Shown piece after piece: positions 7,595 to 17,296 of a stretch of 64,000 nt of DNA (position 1 is its first letter; every line of letters starts with the position of its first letter). The notes beneath the pieces were generated by a model. It had not been told where the DNA came from, did not search any database, and was given only the letters and a program-made list of their open reading frames with translations. The position numbers and the translations under genes were made by a program. The stretch is from assembly GCF_019635155.1 (NCBI RefSeq), contig NZ_JAHBZY010000013.1, positions 1 to 64,000 on the forward strand, given 5' to 3'. The DNA is from Nitrosomonas sp. (GTDB taxonomy: Bacteria > Pseudomonadota > Gammaproteobacteria > Burkholderiales > Nitrosomonadaceae).

Positions 7595-9154
7595 TCAATG
7601 TCTAAAATGTCGAACACCGGTGAAAACCATCGCGACGCCTTGTTCATCGGCGGCTGCGATTACTTCGTCATCACGAATACTGCCGCCCGGTTGAATGATC
7701 GCTGTGGCACCAGAATTAATCACGACATCAAGACCGTCACGGAATGGGAAAAATGCGTCCGATGCAACGACTGAATCGATCAGTGAAAGATCCGCTTCTT
7801 GTGCCTTTATTGATGCAATACGAGCACTATCAATACGACTCATTTGGCCTGCACCGATACCGACTGTTTGGCCATTACGGCAAAATACAATGGCATTTGA
7901 TTTAATGAATTTTGCAGCACGCCAGGCAAACAATAGATCCTCTAATTGACGCTGGGAAGGTTTTACTTGCGTAACAATGCGTAAATCGGAGGTCGTAATA
8001 TTGAGGATATCCGGTGTCTGAACCAGAAGGCCGCCGCCCACTTTTTTTAAATCATAATTATGGTATCCAGTTTGCAATGGAATGATCAGTACCCGGATAT
8101 TATTCTTTTGCGCTAATAGTTGTTGAGCTTCTGGGGAGATATCGGGTGCGATGATCACTTCTACAAACTGTTTAAGAATTGCTTCTGCGGTAACACCATC
8201 GATGGTTCTATTGAACGCAATGATGCCTCCAAAGGCGGAAACCGGGTCCGTGGAAAAAGCGAGCAGATAAGCCTGCAGTGTGGTTTCAGCAACTGCTATC
8301 CCGCACGGATTGGCATGCTTTACAATTACACAAGCAGCCTGATCAAAAGTTTTGACACATTCCCACGCCGCATCCGTATCTGCGATATTGTTATAGGATA
8401 ATTCTTTCCCTTGCAATTGACGGTAATTGGCTAAACTACCCGGAACCGTAATTTCATCCCGGTAAAATGCCGCTTTCTGATGAGGGTTTTCACCATAGCG
8501 CAAATGTTGGGCGACACTGAAGTTCAAATTCAGAGAATCAGGAAAATCTTTGCGGCAATAGTTAGCATCCAAAGCAGTTAGATAGTTACTGATTGCGCTG
8601 TCATAAGAGGCGGTGTGAGTAAAAGCCTTTTGCGCTAGCATAAAACGTGTTGCGAGGCTTGTTGATCCCTGATTGGCCTCCAATTCCTGACACAGTAAAG
8701 AATAATCTTTGGGATCGGTTACGATGGTTACTTTTTGATAATTCTTTGCAGCAGCGCGCACCATGGTAGGACCACCGATATCAATATTTTCGATGGCGTC
8801 TTCCAAGGTGCAGTCTGGCTTTGAAATTGTTTGCTTAAATGGATAAAGATTCACTACTACCACATCAATATTCGGGATTGATCTTGCTCTGAGTGTTTCT
8901 TGGTGTTCAGCTAAGTCAGGTCGAGCTAGAATGCCGGCATGAATTTTGGGGTGCAGTGTTTTGACTCGACCATCTAACATTTCCGGAAAGTCAGTATACT
9001 GACTGACTTCAAGTATCGGCAGATCGACTTCGAGTAATAATTTTGCAGTACCTCCGGTTGAAAGCAGCGTAAAGCCATATTGAATCAGCTGGCGAGCAAG
9101 TTGCGTGAGTCCGGTTTTATCTGAGACACTGATAAGTGCATATTTTGTAGTCAT
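7595..9154 (-). CDS. purH: Bifunctional AICAR transformylase/IMP cyclohydrolase
   Basis: Performs the last two steps to IMP. The N-terminal MGS-like cyclohydrolase domain (about 1-150) has [10 protein letters not shown] and [11 protein letters not shown]. The C-terminal transformylase has the catalytic KHANPCG motif (about 270) and [12 protein letters not shown]. At 519 residues it is full length. The start codon overlaps the stop of fis by four bases (ATGA), so translation is probably coupled. The order dusB-fis-purH-purD on the minus strand is a known beta/gamma-proteobacterial arrangement. Confidence 0.98.
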   Translation of the reverse strand: MTTKYALISVSDKTGLTQLARQLIQYGFTLLSTGGTAKLLLEVDLPILEVSQYTDFPEMLDGRVKTLHPKIHAGILARPDLAEHQETLRARSIPNIDVVVVNLYPFKQTISKPDCTLEDAIENIDIGGPTMVRAAAKNYQKVTIVTDPKDYSLLCQELEANQGSTSLATRFMLAQKAFTHTASYDSAISNYLTALDANYCRKDFPDSLNLNFSVAQHLRYGENPHQKAAFYRDEITVPGSLANYRQLQGKELSYNNIADTDAAWECVKTFDQAACVIVKHANPCGIAVAETTLQAYLLAFSTDPVSAFGGIIAFNRTIDGVTAEAILKQFVEVIIAPDISPEAQQLLAQKNNIRVLIIPLQTGYHNYDLKKVGGGLLVQTPDILNITTSDLRIVTQVKPSQRQLEDLLFAWRAAKFIKSNAIVFCRNGQTVGIGAGQMSRIDSARIASIKAQEADLSLIDSVVASDAFFPFRDGLDVVINSGATAIIQPGGSIRDDEVIAAADEQGVAMVFTGVRHFRH

Positions 9155-9393
9155 TTAATTTGATATTGTTTCATTTTTTGACGTAGCGTATTACGATTGA
9201 TTCCGAGTAACTCGGCTGCTCGTGTTTGATTACCTTTTGTATATTGCATGGCAATTTCAATTAACGGTTTTTCAACACTTTGAATGACCATATTGTAAAT
9301 ATGTCCGGGCTTCTCACCGTCCAAATCGTTAAGATAACAACCAATCGCTTTACGTATACAGGATGCAATTTCGTTTTCTTTGATTGCATTCAT
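9151..9393 (-). CDS. fis: Fis-family DNA-binding protein
   Basis: 80-residue nucleoid-associated/regulatory protein. The C-terminal helix-turn-helix of the Fis type is explicit: [20 protein letters not shown]. The N-terminal part (about 1-45) gives the dimer core and is shorter than in E. coli Fis (98 residues), as usual for beta-proteobacterial homologues. It follows dusB closely (3 bp between the dusB stop and its start) and overlaps purH, matching the conserved dusB-fis operon. Confidence 0.93.
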   Translation of the reverse strand: MNAIKENEIASCIRKAIGCYLNDLDGEKPGHIYNMVIQSVEKPLIEIAMQYTKGNQTRAAELLGINRNTLRQKMKQYQIK

Positions 9394-9396
9394 AAA

Positions 9397-10404
9397 CTAA
9401 TTACTCTCCTCTTTGGTGTAACTTAATCTGTGTCCAATCTCAGCCAATTTTGAGAAAAATGTATTGGTTTCGAAGATTTGTTGATTACTTGTTTGCAATT
9501 GATTCATTGATTGACGGAAGTTTGCCGAACCCATCAATCCTTTGGTATACCACGATATATGTTTCCGGGCGATGCGAACACCCGCATACTCACCATAGAA
9601 TTCATAAAGCTCGTACAAGTGTTTAATTAGCACGTGATGTATTTCGGATACCTCTGGTGATGGCAGTTTTTGTCCGGTCGTAAGGTAATGATCAATTTCA
9701 CGAAATATCCAAGGCCTACCTTGCGCGGCACGACCGATCATAATCGCATCCGCCTTTGTATACGATAGAATTTCTTTGGCTTTCTCTGGAGTAGTGATAT
9801 CGCCATTCGCGATAACCGGGATATTAATGGCAGTTTTAACCGCTGCGATGGTGTCGTACTCAGCGGTGCCGGCATAAGCGCACGCCCGGGTGCGACCATG
9901 AATGGCCAGTGCTTGCACACCTGAGTTTTCTGCAATGCGTGCAACGGATAATGCATTTTTATGCTGTTTATCCCAGCCAGTGCGTATCTTTAGTGTGACT
10001 GGCACATCCACTGCTTTAACTACGGAATCAAGAATACGTCCTACCAATTTCTCATCTTGCAGTAGAGCCGACCCTGCCATTACATTACATATTTTTTTTG
10101 CGGGACAACCCATATTGATATCGATAATTTGTGCACCGTTGTCGACATTATATCGAGCCGCGGTAGCCAGCATCTGTGGATCGGCGCCTGCAATCTGGAC
10201 TGATATGGGAGATACTTCGCCATCGTGATTAGCGCGTCGTTGGGTTTTTATTGAACCCCATAGTAGAGAGTTGCTTGATACCATTTCTGATACCGCCATT
10301 CCAGCGCCCATTTTCTTGCATAATTGCCTGAAAGGGCGATCGGTTACGCCCGCCATCGGAGCAACAATCAGTTTATTTTTCAAAGCATGGGAGCCGATTC
10401 GCAT
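9397..10404 (-). CDS. dusB: tRNA-dihydrouridine synthase B
   Basis: FMN-dependent enzyme reducing uridine in tRNA D-loops. The TIM barrel begins with NKLIVAPMAGVTDRPFRQLC. The active-site Cys lies in INMGCPAKKI, and TLKIRTGWD, AIHGRTR, IANGDI and MIGRAAQGRPW provide FMN and RNA contacts. The C-terminal helical domain runs from about 250. The ATG at 10402-10404 is preferred. An in-frame TTG 18 bases upstream also opens the frame, and neither has a good Shine-Dalgarno. It is the first gene of the dusB-fis-purHD cluster. Confidence 0.96.
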   Translation of the reverse strand: MRIGSHALKNKLIVAPMAGVTDRPFRQLCKKMGAGMAVSEMVSSNSLLWGSIKTQRRANHDGEVSPISVQIAGADPQMLATAARYNVDNGAQIIDINMGCPAKKICNVMAGSALLQDEKLVGRILDSVVKAVDVPVTLKIRTGWDKQHKNALSVARIAENSGVQALAIHGRTRACAYAGTAEYDTIAAVKTAINIPVIANGDITTPEKAKEILSYTKADAIMIGRAAQGRPWIFREIDHYLTTGQKLPSPEVSEIHHVLIKHLYELYEFYGEYAGVRIARKHISWYTKGLMGSANFRQSMNQLQTSNQQIFETNTFFSKLAEIGHRLSYTKEESN

Positions 10405-10540
10405 AAGAATGTGATAGTGCAATAAAGTTGTTAGATGGTGATCAGATTAAATTTTTCAAAAAAACAGTTTGATTGATGGGCAAATGCATTCCTCCATTTT
10501 CCCGGTTATAGTTTTTGTTTAAGCGAGATGAAGAAGCTTA

Positions 10541-11713
10541 TTAGCCGCGCACTCCAAATATCATGCGGCGAGCTACAAAATGCTTGAGCGAAGGAATACC
10601 ATCCAGAGCGCTCAATCCAAGCCCGCATGCCTGTTGTAATAATCGATTATTATTAGAAAAAATATTTATCAGAGAATCTGTAAACATTCTACTGGCACTG
10701 CTGTCGATTTTTCTGTTTTGATAAAAACTTCTTAACATTGCTGCCGAACCGATATCTTGCAATCGGTTCGATGCATTAATAATTTCTCTGGCCAATTCAT
10801 AAGCATCGCGTAAACCCAGATTAAATCCTTGACCTGCCACGGGGTGCAGGGTTTGTGCCGCATTGCCGATCAACGTCACCCTTTGTGCGGTTGTTATGGG
10901 TGCATATTTAAGTGATAACGGAAAAGCTGAGCGTTTTCCTGCACGAACAAATTTTCCGAGTCTGTCGCCAAAATGCTGATGTAAGCGAGCTAAAAAAGTA
11001 TCGTCATCCATCGCAATGAACTCTTTAACAGTAGTAGGAGAAACAGTCCATACTAAAGCGAAATCATCCGCATTGGGAAGCAATGCAACCGGACCATCAG
11101 ACGTGAAACGTTCATAAGCGATACCGGTTTGCTGTTGGGTGGCTTGAATGTTCGCTACGATGGCCCATTGCTGATAGTCATGGATTCTGTATGATAAATT
11201 AGGGATTTGTTTGGCTAATTGCCCGCCATCTGCGAGAACAATAAGCTTTGCGCTAATGTTTCTTTTTTCGTTTTGATAAGTAAAAAGAACCTCTCCCAAG
11301 TTTCTTGTGGTTTCGAGTCGGGTAACCGTTGCTCCGGCGATATAGTCTGACTTGTTTGTCATCAATTGCTGATGCATTGCGCAAAAGAGATCGTGATAAT
11401 TTACTACGAAGCCAAGTGCAGGGACATCAGCGTCGCTCGATGTTAATATGGTTCTTCCAAAAACACCGCGATTGGATATATGAATCGTCTTGATCGCTGT
11501 GGTCCGTGATAGATCGCGCCAAACTCCAAGCCGTTCCAGAATAAGATGGCTTCCATACGATAATGCCAGTGGTCTTGGATCTTCTTCTTTTTCTGGGATA
11601 CCGCGCGCTTCGAGCAGGATACTTGAAATCTTTGTTTGCCGTAGAGCCAGCGCTAAGGCCATACCTACTGGACCACCGCCAATGATAGCGACATCGTAAT
11701 GATCAGTGATCAT
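10541..11713 (-). CDS. ubiH: UbiH/VisC-family FAD monooxygenase (ubiquinone hydroxylase)
   Basis: 390-residue aromatic-ring hydroxylase of ubiquinone biosynthesis. The FAD dinucleotide motif is at the N-terminus (DVAIIGGGPVGMALALAL), the second motif is LIVLADGGQLAK (about 160), and the C-terminal FAD motif is LIGNAAQTLHPVAGQGFNLG followed by LRDAYELA, the UbiH/UbiF signature. UbiH, UbiF and UbiI paralogues are hard to tell apart, so the ring position hydroxylated (C6, C5 or C1) is not certain. It lies about 140 bp upstream of dusB on the same strand. Confidence 0.88.
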   Translation of the reverse strand: MITDHYDVAIIGGGPVGMALALALRQTKISSILLEARGIPEKEEDPRPLALSYGSHLILERLGVWRDLSRTTAIKTIHISNRGVFGRTILTSSDADVPALGFVVNYHDLFCAMHQQLMTNKSDYIAGATVTRLETTRNLGEVLFTYQNEKRNISAKLIVLADGGQLAKQIPNLSYRIHDYQQWAIVANIQATQQQTGIAYERFTSDGPVALLPNADDFALVWTVSPTTVKEFIAMDDDTFLARLHQHFGDRLGKFVRAGKRSAFPLSLKYAPITTAQRVTLIGNAAQTLHPVAGQGFNLGLRDAYELAREIINASNRLQDIGSAAMLRSFYQNRKIDSSASRMFTDSLINIFSNNNRLLQQACGLGLSALDGIPSLKHFVARRMIFGVRG

Positions 11714-12050
11714 ATAATTTGCACTTTTGAAAATATTAACAGTGTATGGATTTCAGTTGTAAAGGGATGCCACCTAAGGAAGTTCAGGAGACAGCTATCA
11801 AACCGACCAAGCAATATCAGCTAAGCAATATCAGTTAATCAGTTTACCCATAAGAATAACATAGAGCCATTGTTGTTGGAATCGGTGATAGGGTATTGTT
11901 TGATGAATGATGAGACGGCAATGTTACTAAAATTGTATAATCCTGCGCTTATCTCATAGATTGGGAGCTGATAAGCTTCAAGCGTACTATACATATACAT
12001 TAGAGTATTTGCGTATACGAAGTTTATATTGTCATAAAAAGGGATTTTGT
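11714..12050. other. Divergent intergenic region, 337 bp
   Basis: No gene is visible between ubiH (leftward) and the ankyrin gene (rightward). It must hold promoters for both. A short direct repeat is present at about 11807-11835: AAGCAATATCAG occurs twice, 15 bases apart, separated by CTA. No known operator was recognised. An in-frame extension of the ankyrin ORF back to 11961 exists but is unlikely to be translated. Confidence 0.5.
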
Positions 12051-12800
12051 ATGTTGAAGTTGCTGAATTACAAGTTACTGTGCTGGTTGATAGTCGCGAT
12101 TTTCATTATGAGTGAGAATGCATGGTCGCAAAGTGCAGACACCGAATTGACTGACGCGGTTGATAAGTTAAATTTTTCACGCGTAAAAATAATCTTAGAA
12201 ACCAATCAATTTGAGAAAGAGCAGTTAAATCATGCTTTTCAGGTTGCTGTTAAAAGAGGAAGTGCTGAAATAGCTGCATATATCCTACAGCTTGGCGTAG
12301 ACATCGATAGCCGGATCGATGGTGATTATACACCATTGCTACAAGCCGCACGTGATGGCCGTGAACAAATTGTACAGATGTTACTTGCAGCCGGAGCCGA
12401 TGTGCATGCTGTATCCGATGATGGCAGTACGGCTTTAATTCTTGCAGCAGGGAAAGACCGGAGGAACGTGATAGATTTGTTGCTGGCGGCGAAGGTCGAT
12501 GTAAATGCGAAAAGAAACGATGGTATGACTGCGTTGTTATTGGCGGCGCAAGAGGGTCATAAACAAGCCATACAAACTTTGGCTAATGCGAACGCGGATG
12601 TCAATTATCAATTGGAAAATGGTGCGACAGCATTAATGATGGCTGCGCAGCATGGTAATCTTGGCGCTGTTTATGCGCTCATAGCCGCGAAAGCGGATCC
12701 TAACCTGAAAGCTAGCAACGGCGTAACCGCATTGACACTCGCCAATCAATATCGCCATCGGGAGATTTCAGAATTATTAAAAAAAGCAGGTGCAAGATAG
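12051..12800 (+). CDS. Exported ankyrin-repeat protein
   Basis: 249 residues from the ATG at 12051, chosen because AAAAAGGGA lies just upstream and a clear signal peptide follows (LLCWLIVAIFIMSENAWSQS). The mature protein is five or more ankyrin repeats, with recurring units such as DYTPLLQAARDGREQIVQML and DGSTALILAAGKDRRNVIDL. It is therefore a periplasmic protein-binding scaffold with no visible enzymatic domain. A Sel1-repeat lipoprotein follows 90 bp downstream on the same strand. The function is unknown. Periplasmic ankyrin proteins in other bacteria have been linked to oxidative stress (AnkB with catalase). Confidence 0.85.
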   Translation: MLKLLNYKLLCWLIVAIFIMSENAWSQSADTELTDAVDKLNFSRVKIILETNQFEKEQLNHAFQVAVKRGSAEIAAYILQLGVDIDSRIDGDYTPLLQAARDGREQIVQMLLAAGADVHAVSDDGSTALILAAGKDRRNVIDLLLAAKVDVNAKRNDGMTALLLAAQEGHKQAIQTLANANADVNYQLENGATALMMAAQHGNLGAVYALIAAKADPNLKASNGVTALTLANQYRHREISELLKKAGAR

Positions 12801-12890
12801 TAAATAATCAACCGATTCCCAGTATCAATGGGCTATGGGAATAGTTAAGCGGTACTGTATTTATCTCGGATAATAAAGGAAAAGACACAC

Positions 12891-13565
12891 ATGAGATTTT
12901 TGTATGGTTTATTGTTGGTGGCAGCAATTAATTTTATCGTAGGCTGCGGTGAGTCACCGAAAAATAGTAAGCAGGAGACCGATCAGTCTTCGATGCCGTT
13001 GAGTGAGGTCACCAAACTTGGTGAAATTCCATCATTTATGAGTGAAGGGCTATCTGATGAAGAAAAAACGGAATTGAAGAAACAGATCCTGCCGCATGAT
13101 ATCGACGATGTCAGTGTAGCTGAGGAAAAATTCAGGGCACTTACGGAAAAAGCGAAAGCCGGAGATCCGGTGGCGCAGAATCATTTAGGCGTCATGTACT
13201 ATACCGGAGAAGCGGTTTCTAAAAGTCCGAGCGGCCAGATTATGAATAACGATCCTGAATTAGCAGCAGGATGGTTTTTTCGTTCGGCTGAACAAGGCTA
13301 TGCCGACGCACAATTCAATTTAGGATTGATGTATGTGAATGGTGAAGGTGTGTCGCAAGATCTTATGCATGCTGTCGAATTATTTCGGAAAGCTGCTGAA
13401 CAAGGTCATGTCGATGCACAAAATAATTTAGGAGCCATGTATTTTATCGGAGAAGGCGTGGAACGAAATGTCAATAAAGCTATTGAATGGTTTGAGAAAG
13501 CTGCGGCCCAAGGTAATGAAGAAGCTCAAGCTAATCTAGAGGCGATAAAAGCATCTCAAAAGTAA
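12891..13565 (+). CDS. Sel1-repeat lipoprotein
   Basis: 224-residue lipoprotein. The signal MRFLYGLLLVAAINFIVGC ends in a lipobox (VGC). After an acidic linker (about 20-85), three Sel1-like repeats follow, e.g. AQNHLGVMYYTGEAV, AQFNLGLMYVNGEGVSQDL and AQNNLGAMYFIGEGVERNV, which build an alpha-solenoid for protein interaction. AAAGGAAAAGAC upstream is a plausible ribosome site. It probably forms a pair with the upstream ankyrin protein, both exported repeat scaffolds, but the partner proteins cannot be told from the sequence. Confidence 0.88.
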   Translation: MRFLYGLLLVAAINFIVGCGESPKNSKQETDQSSMPLSEVTKLGEIPSFMSEGLSDEEKTELKKQILPHDIDDVSVAEEKFRALTEKAKAGDPVAQNHLGVMYYTGEAVSKSPSGQIMNNDPELAAGWFFRSAEQGYADAQFNLGLMYVNGEGVSQDLMHAVELFRKAAEQGHVDAQNNLGAMYFIGEGVERNVNKAIEWFEKAAAQGNEEAQANLEAIKASQK

Positions 13566-13569
13566 TTGT

Positions 13570-13593
13570 CTTTTGTTTTGTAAAAAACAAAAG
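13570..13593. terminator. Bidirectional hairpin between convergent genes
   Basis: Ten-base perfect stem CTTTTGTTTT / AAAACAAAAG around a 4-base loop, 4 bp after the Sel1 gene stop and 15 bp before the aldolase stop on the other strand. It is A/T-rich, so thermal stability is moderate, but the position between converging genes supports a terminator role. Confidence 0.6.
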
Positions 13594-13608
13594 GTACTTG
13601 GCATCAAT

Positions 13609-14658
13609 CTAAGCAATTGTCACTTTGTCAGATAAGTATACGTCCTGGATGGCATGAAGCAGTTTGACACCGTCAGAAAATGGTTTCTGAAAAGCTTTAC
13701 GACCTGAAATGAGTCCCATGCCACCAGCACGTTTGTTAATAACCGCCGTTCTGATAGCCTGATGCAAATCATCGCTACCCGATTCACCGCCAGAATTAAT
13801 CATGCCGATCCGCCCCATAAAACAATTAGCAACTTGATAACGCACCAAATCGATAGGATGTTCTGTTGTAAGGTCGCTGTATACCTTGGGGTTGGTTTTC
13901 CCAAATTTTAGGGCGGTATAACCACCGTTGTTCGTAGCCATTTTTTGTTTGACGATATCGGCGCCGATAGTTACTGCCAGATAATTCGCTTGCCCCGTCA
14001 AATCAGCGCTGACATGATAATCTCTGTCCGTGGTTTTAAACGCGGAATTGCGAGTATAAGCCCATAGTATGGTGACCATTCCTAAGTTGTGCGCGTGCTC
14101 GAATGCTTCTGAAACTTCCAAAATTTGACGGCGTGATTCATCAGACCCGAAAAAGACAGTGGCACCAACAGCACAAGCTCCCATTTCAAAAGCTTGCTCG
14201 ACACTGGCAAAAAGCGTTTGGTCGAACTTGTTCGGGTAAGTGAGTAATTCGTTATGATTGATTTTAAGAATCATTGGAATCTTATGCGCATATCGGCGCG
14301 ATACGATTCCCAATACACCCAGTGTCGATGCAACGCCATTGCAACCACCCTCGATCGCGAGCTCAACAATATTCTTGGGATCGAAGAACATCGGATTGGG
14401 AGCAAAAGAAGCGCCTGCCGAATGCTCAACACCTTGATCGACGGGTAACAGAGATAAATAGCCGGTTCCCGACAGACGGCCATGATTGTAGAGTGCTTGA
14501 AGATTACGTAACACACCGGGTTTTCGATCGCTTAAACTCATAACTCGATCGACGAAATCGGCGCCGGGTAGTTCCAAGTTATTTTTAGGAATGGTGCTGC
14601 AAATATGATTCAGCAATGTATCACTCTCATTGCCGAGGATTTCTGTAATGCCTGTCAT
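13609..14658 (-). CDS. fbaB: Class I fructose-bisphosphate aldolase (DhnA/FbaB type)
   Basis: Cleaves fructose 1,6-bisphosphate to DHAP and GAP through a Schiff-base lysine. At 349 residues it has the bacterial/archaeal DhnA-type TIM barrel: [31 protein letters not shown] with a conserved Lys, [15 protein letters not shown] with the likely Schiff-base Lys, and [13 protein letters not shown] for phosphate binding. CTCCTTC/GAAGGAG directly before the start is a good ribosome site. The gene stands alone, transcribed away from comEC. In an autotroph it could serve the Calvin cycle or gluconeogenesis; that role is inference. Confidence 0.93.
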   Translation of the reverse strand: MTGITEILGNESDTLLNHICSTIPKNNLELPGADFVDRVMSLSDRKPGVLRNLQALYNHGRLSGTGYLSLLPVDQGVEHSAGASFAPNPMFFDPKNIVELAIEGGCNGVASTLGVLGIVSRRYAHKIPMILKINHNELLTYPNKFDQTLFASVEQAFEMGACAVGATVFFGSDESRRQILEVSEAFEHAHNLGMVTILWAYTRNSAFKTTDRDYHVSADLTGQANYLAVTIGADIVKQKMATNNGGYTALKFGKTNPKVYSDLTTEHPIDLVRYQVANCFMGRIGMINSGGESGSDDLHQAIRTAVINKRAGGMGLISGRKAFQKPFSDGVKLLHAIQDVYLSDKVTIA

Positions 14659-14802
14659 TTCTGCTCCTTCGTTTTGATGATGGCTTGATGACTAGAGATG
14701 CGATGATAGTACGCTAAGTCATTCGACAAGAAAATAAATATTTCCAAAATTTTACTTATTTCATTAAGAGTCGATAGAACTTTGTGCTCTTACTCATGAT
14801 AA

Positions 14803-17259
14803 TTGCACTTTTTTCTGTTTCAATCATTGAAGAGGTATATAGACTTGTTTCTGCAATTGAATATTCTTGCGTTTGTAGCCGGTACTTGGTTATTGCAGCA
14901 GCAAGCCAATTTGCCAGAAGCGGATAAAGCCTGGTGGTTGTTGCCCATAGTGTTATTAATTCGATTGCTTTGGCGTGCTCAATCGAAGATTAGTATTGTA
15001 ATAAAGCGAATCTTAATTTCGGTTTTCATAGGAATGATTGGGTTTTTCTGGGCAGCTACAGCTGCGCACTGGCGTTTATCCGATGCATTACCAGAGAATT
15101 GGGAACGGCGCGATATCCAAGTCATTGGCGTGATCGCCAGTGTTCCTAACTCAAATGATTATGGTACACATTTTTATTTTGATATTGAAAAGATTATTAC
15201 AGAAGACGCAATTGTTCCCAGGCATGTCTCTTTAACTTGGTATAAGGATACTCAACCAACCGATCAGCAGACCGGAAGACCCATGCTTCGAGCCGGAGAG
15301 AGATGGCAATTAACCGTACGACTCAAGCAACCTCATGGCAATGCAAATCCGCATGGTTTTGATTATGAAGTATGGGCATTGGAAAGAAACATCAGAGCCA
15401 CGGGCTATATTCGAAAATCTGATGAGAATAAACGTTTGGATGCCATGGTTCAAAAACCTGGTTATTGGATTGAAAGAATTCGCGAGAAAATTCAGCAAAA
15501 TCAGTCTCAATATCTTGCCGATCGAACTTATACAGGCATCTTGAGCACGTTGGCTACGGGTGATCAACATAGGATTCCACGCGAGCAATGGCAGGTGCTT
15601 ATTCGGACTGGCACGAATCATTTAATGGCGATCTCCGGTCTACATATTACGATGGTTTCCAGCTTGATTTTTGGATTGGTTTATTGGTTGTGGCGCTGGA
15701 ATTCCTACTTGACCTTGCGAATATCCGCAAAACGAGCTGCGGTGTTAGCAGGATTAATCGTTGCTTTTGGTTATGCGTTGATATCCGGTTTTGCTATTCC
15801 GGCACAGCGGGCATTTTGTATGCTGGCTGTCATCGCTTGGGCTATCTGGAGAGGGCGGTCAGTCTCGGTAACCAGAATCTTGTCGTGGGCATTGTTTTGG
15901 GTAGCTTTACTCGATCCTTGGGCAACAGTTTCTCCGGGATTCTGGTTATCTTTCGGTGCAGTCGCAATCATCATGCTGGTAACAGTCGGGCGTATCGGAA
16001 AACTTCATTGGTTGACAGAATGGGTACGGATACAATGGGCAATTACGCTAGGACTAATACCAATCCTTTTAGTCTTATTCCAGCAAGTGTCGCTGGTGTC
16101 ACCCATCGCGAATGCGTTTGCCATACCGATCATCAGTTTGATAGTTGTCCCGCTTACGTTATTGACTATTATCTTGCCATTTGATTTTTTGTTGCTACTC
16201 GCTCATGGTGCATTGACTGTTGTGATGAGTTTTCTCAGTTTTCTCGGTGATTTCCCGCAGGCCGTATGGTTGCAACATTCTCCTCCATTTTGGACGATAG
16301 CGACGGCATTTATTGGAGTTGTGTGGATGCTGCTTCCGGGAAGTTTCGGATTGGGATGGTTAAGAGGGTTTCCAGCCCGTTGGTTAGGGCTCATAGCAAT
16401 GTGCCCGATGTTCTTAGTACAATTGCCGAAACCAAAAGCAGGTGAGTTATGGCTTACGGTATTGGATGTTGGACAAGGATTGGCAGTAGTTGCACGCACC
16501 GAACAACATGCGCTATTGTTCGATACTGGTCCAAAATTAGGTGAAACTGATAGCGGTCGCCGCATTATTATCCCCTTTTTGTACAACGAAGGAATACGGA
16601 AGCTGGATGTCCTAATGGTGTCTCATGCCGATTCGGATCATAGCGGAGGGGCGTTGTCGGTACTGTCGGGTATGCCGGTAAAGAAGGTGTTGTCATCACT
16701 CAATGATGATCACCCAATCCGGCAGTATGTGCCTGATAATGCGCTGTGCCATGCTCCTCAATCTTGGCAATGGGATGGAGTGCATTTCGAAGTATTACAC
16801 CCACTGAAGCAGGATTATTTCGAACTTAACCGTAAAACCAATAGAAAGAGCTGTGTGTTAAAAATTACAACTGCACATGGTAGTGTACTATTGCCTGCGG
16901 ACATTGAAAGTAAAGACGAACAAGCTTTGCTTGCTCGAAGTATTGAGAATTTAGCCGCAACAGTAGTGCTTGTACCACATCATGGCAGTTTAACTTCATC
17001 GACCGACGCCTTTGTTAAAACCGTTGATCCTGCGGTGGCGATTTTTGCAGTTGGTTATCTGAATCGCTACGATCATCCAAACACTGTGGTTACACAGCGT
17101 TATCACCAGTTAGGCAGCAAGTTACTGAGAAGTGATCGAGACGGAGCGATTATGTTACGTTTCGCAGAGCAGAAAGTAGTGTTTGATAGCTGGAGAAGGT
17201 TCAATCAACGTTACTGGCACCATCGTTTCTCAGAGCCTGTTACAAAATCCGGTACATAG
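14803..17259 (+). CDS. comEC: DNA internalisation protein ComEC/Rec2
   Basis: 818-residue inner-membrane channel for uptake of transforming DNA. The N-terminal DUF4131-like region has TM helices, the OB-like part covers about 90-200, and the central Competence domain has many TM helices starting at GTNHLMAISGLHITMVSSLI. A C-terminal metallo-beta-lactamase-like domain has LDVGQGLAVV, SHADSDHSGGALSV and VLVPHHGSLTSS. The frame opens with TTG at 14803. Another TTG at 14845 has AGAGG about 9 bases upstream and may be the true start. Type IV pilus and other com genes are not in this window. Confidence 0.94.
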   Translation: MHFFLFQSLKRYIDLFLQLNILAFVAGTWLLQQQANLPEADKAWWLLPIVLLIRLLWRAQSKISIVIKRILISVFIGMIGFFWAATAAHWRLSDALPENWERRDIQVIGVIASVPNSNDYGTHFYFDIEKIITEDAIVPRHVSLTWYKDTQPTDQQTGRPMLRAGERWQLTVRLKQPHGNANPHGFDYEVWALERNIRATGYIRKSDENKRLDAMVQKPGYWIERIREKIQQNQSQYLADRTYTGILSTLATGDQHRIPREQWQVLIRTGTNHLMAISGLHITMVSSLIFGLVYWLWRWNSYLTLRISAKRAAVLAGLIVAFGYALISGFAIPAQRAFCMLAVIAWAIWRGRSVSVTRILSWALFWVALLDPWATVSPGFWLSFGAVAIIMLVTVGRIGKLHWLTEWVRIQWAITLGLIPILLVLFQQVSLVSPIANAFAIPIISLIVVPLTLLTIILPFDFLLLLAHGALTVVMSFLSFLGDFPQAVWLQHSPPFWTIATAFIGVVWMLLPGSFGLGWLRGFPARWLGLIAMCPMFLVQLPKPKAGELWLTVLDVGQGLAVVARTEQHALLFDTGPKLGETDSGRRIIIPFLYNEGIRKLDVLMVSHADSDHSGGALSVLSGMPVKKVLSSLNDDHPIRQYVPDNALCHAPQSWQWDGVHFEVLHPLKQDYFELNRKTNRKSCVLKITTAHGSVLLPADIESKDEQALLARSIENLAATVVLVPHHGSLTSSTDAFVKTVDPAVAIFAVGYLNRYDHPNTVVTQRYHQLGSKLLRSDRDGAIMLRFAEQKVVFDSWRRFNQRYWHHRFSEPVTKSGT

Positions 17260-17296
17260 AATTCAACCGATGTAATGTCAGTGAATGCGAGACCGA

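Noticed and set aside
9397-10422. Longer dusB with TTG start at 10422
   Set aside because: Adds six residues without a better ribosome site. The ATG at 10404 is closer to family length.
11807-11835. Two AAGCAATATCAG repeats as the start of a CRISPR or iteron array
   Set aside because: Only two copies with a 3-base spacer. No array, no cas genes, no rep gene nearby.
16203-16586. 127-codon antisense frame in comEC
   Set aside because: Shadow of the conserved ComEC/MBL coding region with no support of its own.
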